A stretch of DNA of 64,000 nucleotides from Pseudofabraea citricarpa (Eukaryota; Ascomycota; Leotiomycetes; Helotiales; Dermateaceae). Of the stretch, positions 55,904 through 64,000 are shown one piece after another. The notes below the pieces were generated by a model. That model did not search any database, had not been told where the DNA came from, and worked only from the letters and a program-made list of their open reading frames with translations. Made by a program: the position numbers and the translations under genes. The stretch covers positions 868,001 to 932,000 of the forward strand of contig JAPWGK010000005.1 of NCBI GenBank assembly GCA_029641185.1, in the 5' to 3' direction. Positions within the stretch are counted from its first letter, which is position 1, and each line of letters opens with the position of its first letter.

Positions 55904-58183
55904 ATGCGCATTTCCAAGAAGCCGTCGGGGATGCCAGCTGATGCCACCGCACAAGGCAGGATGCCTCAGCTCTCGAGGTCGCCTTCACACCCTGTCCCAA
56001 GCGAAAATGAGGGCGAAGTGAACTTCTCCATTTCTGACAACTTCCAGACAGACTACTATGATGCCAGCGAAGCGTATGCCGCCGAAGGGTGGAATACATC
56101 AGCCACGGCGCCCTGGCTGATTCCCCAACATGCCTGGTTGCCAACGGATGCTTTCCCCGTCGCAAGCAGAACGACGAGGGAAGACTCATCTTTATATGGA
56201 CCAACAGCACGCGACCAGTATGTACCATACGACGCTGCACCCAACGTCTATGCGATCGAGCACCATCAGTCTCGTGTACAACCTCAACTTCCCCAGGTCT
56301 TGTCTTCCGGAGCGGATTACCATTTCCAGACACCGGAAGATCAGTCGTCTGGGTACTCCTCGTTTCAAGCTCTAGCTCCCCACAATCATCCCCATGTCCA
56401 TACTTATCCGGAGCAGATATCACCTACAGCTGTTCAGATTCAGGAATGGTCACCGCCGTATTCAGGCAACGGGTCTAACAATATACCTCCCATTCCTGTT
56501 CGTTCTCAGCCTACAGTACCGGAACCAGTACCGTCGCCAGTCTCAGCCCAACAGCCTCCGCTCCAGTTCCATGATGAGAGTAGGACCTTTTATCCTGAAG
56601 AGAAGCCAGCACGACGCCCTGCGAAGAAGAGGGCGAGAGTTCTGACCCCGGAGCCTGAGCCGGATATTAATGAGTTTGTATTGGTCTTTGAGACTGCTCC
56701 TGTATGTGCTTGCAACCTAATCTAGAGTTTCCCTCTACCTGAGGACCCACTAACAATATCGACAGGGTGCTTTGGCAAATGTTAAACGACGGCGTAAACT
56801 TGACGCTCCTGTGAGAAAGGCAGCCAAAGAAGTTCGGAAAGCAGGTGCTTGCCATCAATGTCGATTCCGGAGGCGGACAGTAAGCTGATATAAATCTCTG
56901 AAACTCAAGAGCTTCAACTAACCTCTGCAAAGTGTTCAACTGGGACGCCTTGTAATTCCTGTATCAAGAACGGCAATGGCCTTCAAGAACTCAAATGCCA
57001 GCGTGAGAGCCCATTCGTGGGAAAGCTAATGCATGGATGTAAGATCCACAATCTGTATGCAGTAAATTCAAGGCACTAATAATCTTAGATTTTGAACATT
57101 CGTCAAAGAAGAGAGTTGTTTCCTTTAATATCAAAGCTAGCTCCCTCAAATCGTTGCCCAATTCCTCCAGGGTTAAGGTTACGATAGATGGCATAGGGAG
57201 ACACTCGCACCCTCTTGAGGTTCCAGCATTAACTCAACTTTTCGAAAGCTTCAGCCTTGAAGAAAAGGCAACAATTCGACAGACTGAAGCTCAAGACAAT
57301 TCTACCAATAGTAAACCGGACGATTCGACATCTGTTATTATTATCGAAGACAGTTTCGCGTTAGCTATTGAGCAGTGGGCAGTGGAATATTCGTCCAAGT
57401 TTGTTCACGCGGCAGGGCCAGAATTTCATTCAACAACCATGGCCCAGATACTCGGAACAGCATATGTCAAGAAAAGGTTACCCGAGGTGAGCATTTCGTA
57501 TAGGTTAAGGTAATATTATAAAGCTAACATTTTCAGTCGGAGCTAGTAGCTGCAATGCTCAGATTGGCCTCAATTGCCTTTGTGCTACGTGCCGGGGTCA
57601 AGTATACTTGCAAAGATGCTTCACCTTCTAAATTCCGAACGGTGCAAGCGAAAGTCGATACCATCTTGTTCCAGCGCCTCAGGCTTGCCGAGGAAGACAT
57701 GTACCGGATGCTTCAAAAACTGATTTTTCGAACTGCCGGATCCTTGACCCGGGATCAGATATACCCCGTAGCTCTCGTTTTATGGCAGCTATTGCGAATC
57801 TTGTGTCTTTCTGCTAGCCATTTGGCTAATATTGTGCAGCGCTTCCAAGCGACAGGTAAAAAAGACCACTCGCAGGACCAAAAGTACGGAGCTAATGTTT
57901 GAGCACAGCGTCTGGACAAGCCGACTATCACTTGTTTGGCCTCAAGCTAGTCATCTCAACCCATCTCGCCCTCTTCCGGTCTAGCAATCCTTTACTTCTC
58001 GATATGACGGACGAGTTCAACCAAGACTTGCTCCAGAGAGATCCGGAACTCATCAAGCTCGCCGTAGAGATGCGGAAAGTGGTGATGAGTTTCCGGGACA
58101 AGGGATTCCCTGAGCTGAAGGGCAGCATCGCGTACAGGAAGGAGATGTTTGATTATTTCAGGAAGGTCTACGGTGGGAAATAA
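55904..58183 (+). CDS. Zn2Cys6-like transcription factor with an internal Cys cluster
   Basis: Six exons: 55904-56701, 56766-56879, 56933-57038, 57089-57486, 57537-57855 and 57909-58183, giving 669 residues. Each intron has a GT..AG pair and a CTAAC/CTAAT-type branch or close match, with phases that fit. The N-terminal 250 residues are disordered and Pro/Gln-rich. Basic residues (VKRRRKLDAPVRK) precede CHQCRFRRRTCSTGTPC, giving C295-x2-C298-x6-C305-x5-C311-x2-C314-x11-C326. This is close to the binuclear zinc cluster, but the last spacing is longer than usual. The C-terminal half is helical (AIEQWAVEYSSKF, QADYHLFGLKLVISTHLALF) and similar to fungal regulator middle regions. Target unknown. 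The first ATG in frame was chosen; an upstream start cannot be excluded. Confidence 0.82.
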
Positions 58184-59973
58184 GGCGTTGGTGATGATAC
58201 CATGGCAGGAAATTGTCGCTCTCGGTACTGGTCACAAATAAAATCTCTAATCTAATAAATGCACGATGTTGGGGTTGTCTTTCATGTCATCAGGATCTCT
58301 ACATTTGGTGATGCGGAAATAAAAGGTGCCAGAATTTACCATCCACTCACGCAAAGGTCGCAATACTGCTCGGTCGCAATATCACGTCGCAGCACCTACA
58401 GCTTCGCCCGCGGAATTCACGCATCAGTCACAGCGTGGTACCTTGCATGTCAAGACGGTCATTTTGTGGCAGTACGGCAGATAACCAGACCGGCCGGTGA
58501 GTAATAACAAAAAAGGTACAGTGAGTACAGTACAGTAATGGCGCAACAAACCCGCACGGCAAACTGGGTCGCGTGCGCGTGTGCGCCCTGTCGTGGGTCT
58601 TTCTATCGCCTATAGCAAATCGGCCTCGGGCTCTCCTCAGGCGAGTGAGAGTAAGACGAACACGAACCCACTGCTGGATTCACCAACAGCCTGGAAACGA
58701 GCAACGAGCAACGAGCAACGAGCAACGGAGGAGGCCTCTGGGAGGCCTCGGTCGTGAAAAGCCTTACTGCGCAGACGGCCAGGCCAGGCCATCATCTGAT
58801 CTGGGTCGAGTGAAAATGACGAAATACCGACGACGACGACGCCGGTGTGGCCCTTCATAGGGCGATATTGCAATTTCTTTTTGCTTCTTCTTCTTCTTTA
58901 GTTGGCCGCGGTGGCGTCTGCGTTTGTGTGTGTGTGTGCCTGTCCGCCTGTGGCCTCTTTTCTCCTGCTCGTATCTTGTCTTGTTGATGAGGTTGGCGTG
59001 GAGGGCGTGAGTGTGAGTGCCTTGAGAGGGCGGCCTCCAGTCGCAGTCACTCGGTCGCTCGCTACCTTAGGTGTGGTGTCGGCTCCGCTCCATCAGCTTC
59101 AGTTCCAGTTCCCTCTCCTCGCCCTCGCCCTTGGCCCTTGAGGCCCCCTACGGGCCCTGATCTACGCCAGCAGCCACTATCCGCCGTCTTGTTCTGCACA
59201 CATGGGATTTGCTTCTGGGAGGCCTCTGGAGGGCGCTGACTGACGGGTATTTATGTATATATATTTAGATGGTCTTCTCGCTCTTGTAGGCTGTCTTGAC
59301 TTCACACCCTGTAAAACATTACTCGATCCCCCGGATACTTATTCGTCGCTTGATATATTGTTTTGGACTCGACTCCACTTATTGATAACAACAACCATCT
59401 ATCTACCTATATCGACTTGGAACCGTAATACCTTTTTATATTGTAGCTTCGCTTTTTTTGCAATAGTAGGACCTCGGAAGTGGTAGGTGTCTTTCGTTTA
59501 TATATAGCTCCTGCTTGTTGACTGACTTGATATAGAATTATTTACTTCCACATCGGAAAACATCTTCGTCCCGGAGCAACACGATTTTGGAGTTCCAGAT
59601 CACCCTCGAGGGGATTTACACCGAAAATATCCACTGTTCGCCTCCAGAAGGTGTGTAATGTTTTCTACCCAGTCTGAAAAATCAAGAAGCAGAAAAGAAT
59701 GACGGAAAATCACGAAGAAAGATAAAGAGAAAACACAGAAAATCTACTCTGCGGTTTTGATTTGCATCTAACTAACAGTGTAAAGTCGCCATCTAGAAAA
59801 GGTTACCCCACGCAGTACCCGACCAGGAGAGCAGCAGGACCTTACATCAGCATAACCGGTACGAAATCGGTACGGGGGAATTTGAGTTACCTCTTGTACT
59901 CATACAGTGACCCCTCATCTCTTCTCTCGCCTCTCTCGAAGCAGCATTCGCAAGGATTCGCCTAATAAGGACC
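58184..59973. other. Intergenic region with short tandem repeats
   Basis: No firm gene. Contains about five ACGAGCA-type units at 58688-58728, a GT run near 58925 and pyrimidine-rich tracts resembling a long transcribed leader near 59250-59650. Confidence 0.45.
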
Positions 59974-60153
59974 ATGTCGTCCAAAAGGCCCCAAGGGCAA
60001 CCGAAACCGCAACCCAAACCGAAGCCACAGCCTTACGACCCCTGTAAGCCTCTTCTTTTCTTTTCTTTTCGTCGATCTCTTGGTATTTCTCAGGACTGCG
60101 TTAGATCTGATAACTGACTTTGACCTTCCCCTCGATCAGATTATGGGCGATGA
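59974..60153 (+). CDS. Candidate 27-residue Pro/Lys/Gln micropeptide gene
   Basis: Exon 1 59974-60043, intron 60044-60139 (GTAAGC..GATAACTGAC..GATCAG), exon 2 60140-60153. The spliced frame starts with ACCATGTCG context and encodes alternating QPKPQPKPKPQP followed by YDPYYGR and a stop. The canonical intron and tidy frame are seen; that it is a real gene is inference. It could be part of a leader of a noncoding transcript. Confidence 0.3.
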
Positions 60154-60542
60154 GGCGTTTGATCGGCCGCTTTGTGGTGGTGGAAGGAAGTGCCAATGCA
60201 CAAGCGAGAGGGGGAATGTCAACATCGAAGTTCTCTCACTATGATGGGATTGTAAATTAGAGATGAGCGAGGACGGGGCACGGCAGGGCAAGGCACGAGG
60301 CACAGCGCGGGGCACTTTCTTGAAAGGGGGATTTCGGGATCGGCCCGTTCAAGGAAAGGATCAAACGCAAAAGGCTTATTGGGACAATATATTTATGCTA
60401 TTTAAACTCTTGGCACCGTGCAGATGCAGCTGCAACCGACATATCTACACGTGCATGAAGAACCGAAATAAATAAAAAACAACAACAGGAAATAGAAGGG
60501 AAGACAACGCAAGACGGGATATCATTCGAATCGAAAACACTC
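60154..60542. other. Intergenic region
   Basis: No gene supported. Contains short GGCAC-rich imperfect repeats near 60280-60310. It is the 3' side of the secreted-protein gene. Confidence 0.45.
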
Positions 60543-61681
60543 TCATGCAACCATAATTATATACTGCCCGTCCAGCTGGGTCATTCCTGACACGGCGATC
60601 CTATCTTCCGGCAGCTCGTTCACCACCTGTGAGCATTTCGATATCGGCACGAATTGCTCGCTCGTTGCAGCCAGTGCTCTCTTGGCAACTACAAGCGACG
60701 TGGAAGGTGCAGCCCCGGTTGGTTTGAGCGCAGCTAACATAGCTCGATTGACTATAATAACAGGTTAAAATAAAATAAAAAGGTAACACAGCAGTTGGAC
60801 ATGGCAAGGACTCTGCTTACAAGGAATGCGCATCTGAGAAACCACCTTGGCGTTCGCATCACTCGTATTGACGACCCAGGCGAACGAGTTGAGCGACTGC
60901 ATGTTCGCCGGCAGCGTCTCTGGTTTCACCCCGTTGATGATATCAACGTTCATCTGCAGAGGCGTTTCCGATTGTGTAGAGAATCTCAATCCGTCGACAA
61001 ACTCAGCCTCTTGGATTCCGGGACCGCCTGTCATGTTGACCGTCCTCGTCGCTCCTTGGCCGTACTGAACAAAGATCTGGTTGGTATCGAGAGACTGCCT
61101 GCCAAGAAGCATGAACTCGCCATCCAGACTCGTCATCTTGATAATGCGAGTGTTGTTCTCTGAGCGGTGCACGTTCCTCGCTTGCTCGTTGATGACCCAG
61201 CTCTTCTTGTCGGCTGCCAGCGTGCCAACATAGGTGTTGGCTTGCTCAACACCCATGCTCGCAAGCATCGCCGGCTCGAAGGGGATCTCGATCTTGGCTA
61301 TCAAATCATTGGCCGTATCACTCGTCTTGATAATGTATGAATAGTTGGACAACGCTACGAAACCTTCGCCTGTCGTCCCAGACACAAACTGCGCTGCCAG
61401 TGGTTGCGTGTTCTGCTGCACAACCAGGGTCCGGTTCGCTGGCGAGAAGAGATCTAGAGCCAGACCGTCGACGAAGTCTTGGTCGGTCCTTTCCATCTTG
61501 GCTTGGTCAGTATGGACTTGTCATAGGCTGAATCGTGAAAACTCACTGCTCCTGCAATCTCTATGGTGTCGCCAAAAGTAGGCAGTTTCTCCGTCTCATT
61601 TTGAGAAAGTACCGAAGAATACAACGACGAGAAAACAAAAGAGAAGAGGATGGCACCAGGCCCGTGAAGACTGGACAACAT
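60543..61681 (-). CDS. Secreted protein of unknown function with two similar modules
   Basis: Exons 61681-61547, 61496-60821 and 60751-60543, giving 339 residues. Introns GTGAGT..CCAAG and GTAAGC..TATAG keep frame. The N-terminus MLSSLHGPGAILFSFVFSSL is a signal peptide with likely cleavage after SSVLS; the mature part has several NxS/T sites (NETE, NRT, NYS, NNT, NMT). An internal duplication is visible: FVDGLALDLFSPANRTLVV / FVDGLRFSTQSETPLQM, YIIKTSDTANDLIAKIEIPFEPAMLAS / WVVNTSDANAKVVSQMRIPFNRAMLAA and MTSLDGEFMLLG / MTQLDGQYIIMVA. I do not recognise a named domain. Probably a cell-wall or extracellular protein. Confidence 0.82.
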
Positions 61682-63168
61682 GATGACGTGGCAGGGAGGG
61701 TTTATTCAACAAATACAGAGTTGCAAGAAAGCGTACGATTGATTAAAGAAAGTGGGGCGCCAATGTCTCTCCTCTGATCTTCCGCTGATCTGCGGATATT
61801 CTCCATATTTGAAGAGATGGCCAAGAACGAAAGACGCCCGCCAGATAGGACTTCTCGTCCACTCATTTGGCTGCTTGAGCAAGTAAAATGACTATCCGTT
61901 AGTGCTTGCGTCTGTGCCGGTTCACAGCGCAGGTTTCAACCCCGTCCAGAGCTTCTCAAAACGACACTTGCCAAGTGCAATGACATCCCTTTGCGGGTGA
62001 CAGACTGTATAAGTGCGATTCAATTGCGCGCTCCCAGTGACATTCTACTTGTTTTCGCCGCATCTCCTTAGGGGTAAGTGTGGTGCTCGGTAAAAACGCC
62101 TTCCGTGGACACCGTACAGTACCTGCAGTAGGAGGCACCTCATGGTCGCTAGACACAACTGAGGTTTTCATATCGACGAGTAATAGTTCTCTCCTTATTG
62201 AAGCACCTCAAGCCGAGTGCCAAGACGATTGTATGATTTTAACATTTATTCCGAGCTCGGAATTGCCGCGGCCTCCGGGGAAGTCTATAGAGTTCTTCGG
62301 TAAAGCCGCCGAAGCTTCAGGCACAGAAGAAAAACACACCCCTTGCGAAGATGTAGAGAGGGAGATAGCAGCAAGGGTATCTCAGCTTGTAGTCTGCTTA
62401 AGCTTTCACCAAGACTAAAAATACTCGCGTCTGATCCAGCCCTTGTGAGCGCGAGCTTGAATCGCACAAGTGTGAAACGAAACACGTCCGGGCGAAGCGA
62501 TCATAACATGTGGTCGCGCGCTTCAGAGCCAGTATATCGGGCATCGAATGTCACCACAGGATCTGCCAAGGAAAGTGTAAGTATAAGCTTCCCACAAGAA
62601 TTTGCTGGGCATGTCACTGGCGAGGGTCTCTGACGCGGTCCAGATTCGGGACGAAGCGCGAACTCATCTTCAGGACCCCGGTCAGACTTTATTCTTTTGC
62701 CCCCCGTTGCGTCTCATATGGCTCTTTCACAGGCCTTTTCAGGGAACCGTTTGGGACCCCCGGGTTCTCGTGCTGCTCTGTTGCTGATCAGGTCGTCTCT
62801 ACTCGGCCATGGTTGGTTACAGATCTTTGCTCCCAAGAGCAGTGACACCTCTTGGAGATCATGCTGTCACCTCATTCTCGCCATTGGTTATGCAGCCCCA
62901 AACTCCGCCGAAGATACGAACGGCTTCGACTTATTCCTATCTACTCCTTTGCGTTATTACCCTGTCTTCAATAACTCAGGAGACGTTCATATCTAGAGCC
63001 AAGCGCCGACCATATTCATGCCATAGAAAATCGTCACCAGATCGATCACAAGCTTCACTCACAACACCGATGTTTTCAGAGAAGTGCAATATTTCACGAT
63101 AGTCTTTTGAACTTTTGCTGCAGCTTCAACTCCCCTCACTCCAACACTGCTCTTGAATCCCGCCCACG
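61682..63168. other. Divergent intergenic region
   Basis: 1.5 kb between the secreted-protein and MFS start codons. Open frames of 60-112 codons here overlap one another and show no family feature; none is supported. Confidence 0.5.
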
Positions 63169-64000
63169 ATGGCGAACATTCGGGAACCCGAGTTCCCACC
63201 GTTGGTCTACCAGCGTTCTGACAACTCAGGAACAACAAATGAAACGTGGGACTCGCGATTGGAAAACGTCCAAAGCAATACTTCTTCAACGCGTCGAGGA
63301 GTGGCATTCGCAGAGGCTAACAACGAAGAGAGACCGAAGATGACACCGAAGCGAGCAAGAGAACTGCGGTGGTCACACCAATCACTTGATGGAGGATGGG
63401 TACTGGCAAGAAGATCTCGCATACCGTCGAGAGCATGGAACCGAGAGAGCATTCAGATATTCGGCGATTTCCAAGACTTCGAAAGTAACTCTGAAGAAGA
63501 TGGATCCCGACGCCGTGCCGATCAGGATTCCGATGACGAGAATGACCCATTTGACGATCCACGACAGAGCCGCGATCTCTCTTCGTCTTCGACTTCCAGA
63601 GTGAGCAGTATGGCTCCGTTAGAGAAGACTGTCTCCGAACCACCTTACCATATATTCACCATGGCGAAGAAGAAGCAAATGGTCTACATCGTCAGTTTAG
63701 CGGGCCTGTTCTCACCACTCTCTAGTAATATTTACTTCCCAGCTTTGGGCCAGATCGCTACTGTTAGTTTGCCCTTCTCTAATCTGTTTGGTTCCCGGAT
63801 CGGGCTAACTTGAACAGGACCTGAACGTCACTATTTCGCTTGTCAGTCTCACGATCACCGTCTACATGGTTGTTCAAGGTATTGCGCCTTCTTTCTGGGG
63901 CCCCTTCTCAGATACTATCGGTAGACGTCCTGTTTTTGTTGGCACGTTCTTGGTGTATCTTGCCTCCAATGTTGGACTTGCTTTCAGCAACAACTTCGCT
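63169..64000 (+). CDS. DHA1-type MFS drug/proton antiporter (3' end outside window)
   Basis: Exon 1 63169-63762, intron 63763-63817 (GTTAGT..GGCTAACTTGAACAG), exon 2 from 63818 past the window edge. About 175 cytosolic residues, Ser/Arg/Asp-rich and probably disordered, precede the first helix (QMVYIVSLAGLFSPLSSNIYFPALGQI). After the intron DLNVTISLVSLTITVYMVVQG leads to APSFWGPFSDTIGRRPVFVG, the MFS A-like signature between helices 2 and 3. This matches the 12-helix DHA1 multidrug group (QDR/Flr-like). Only about 259 codons are visible; substrate unknown. Confidence 0.9.

Noticed and set aside
62080..62418. 112-codon frame upstream of the MFS gene
   Set aside because: No family features and overlaps other frames in the divergent promoter region.
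1..64000. Biosynthetic cluster, CRISPR array, prophage or intact transposon
   Set aside because: No PKS/NRPS/terpene core gene, no spaced direct-repeat array, no transposase, integrase or reverse transcriptase motif found; the gene order looks like ordinary fungal chromosome.

Overview
The window is nuclear DNA of a filamentous ascomycete (Pezizomycotina). The evidence is the many short introns of about 45-120 nt with GTRNGT donors, CTAAC-type branch sites and NAG acceptors, and the gene set: ascomycete laccase with a DSGL end, arg-2 type carbamoyl-phosphate synthase small subunit, YAP-type bZIP, Zn2Cys6 factor, Clr5-ankyrin protein and STRIPAK FHA protein. A leotiomycete-like fungus is my best guess, but that is inference. 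Exon boundaries below were built by hand from splice signals and reading-frame continuity.

Left part (1-10 kb): the 3' part of the mitochondrial arginine-pathway CPS small subunit, a repeat-rich stretch (54-bp and 64-bp minisatellites, a CT run), two related coiled-coil genes on the minus strand with their own TATA boxes, and a nicotinamide-riboside-kinase-like gene. The first coiled-coil gene has a leader made of three copies of a 172-bp repeat that carries usable splice sites.

Middle (10-36.6 kb): mostly housekeeping genes. They are an amino-acid permease, an UNC93-like transporter, the choline/ethanolamine phosphotransferase of the Kennedy pathway, gamma-COP, a tRNA-Glu gene, a YAP-like bZIP factor, a Spd1/Dif1-like ribonucleotide-reductase regulator, ribosomal protein S27 (head-to-head with a phosducin-like PLP2 gene), a zinc alcohol dehydrogenase, an LRR protein and a SET+MYND protein. 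The tRNA-Glu gene (21126-21262, minus) is the most striking item. Besides a 10-nt anticodon-loop intron it holds a 55-nt insert at the start of the T arm that looks exactly like a spliceosomal intron, and its removal restores a perfect cloverleaf.

Right part (38-64 kb): a more accessory landscape. It holds a 1166-residue Clr5-ankyrin protein with an acidic tail and terminal repeats, a C2H2 factor with an unresolved exon structure, a secreted laccase, a gene-poor stretch of about 3.5 kb, the five-exon TIM23 subunit gene MGR2, the SLMAP/PRO45-like FHA protein of STRIPAK, a Zn2Cys6-like factor, a secreted two-repeat protein and the start of a DHA1-type MFS transporter. No CRISPR array, rRNA, intact transposon or recognisable biosynthetic cluster was seen.
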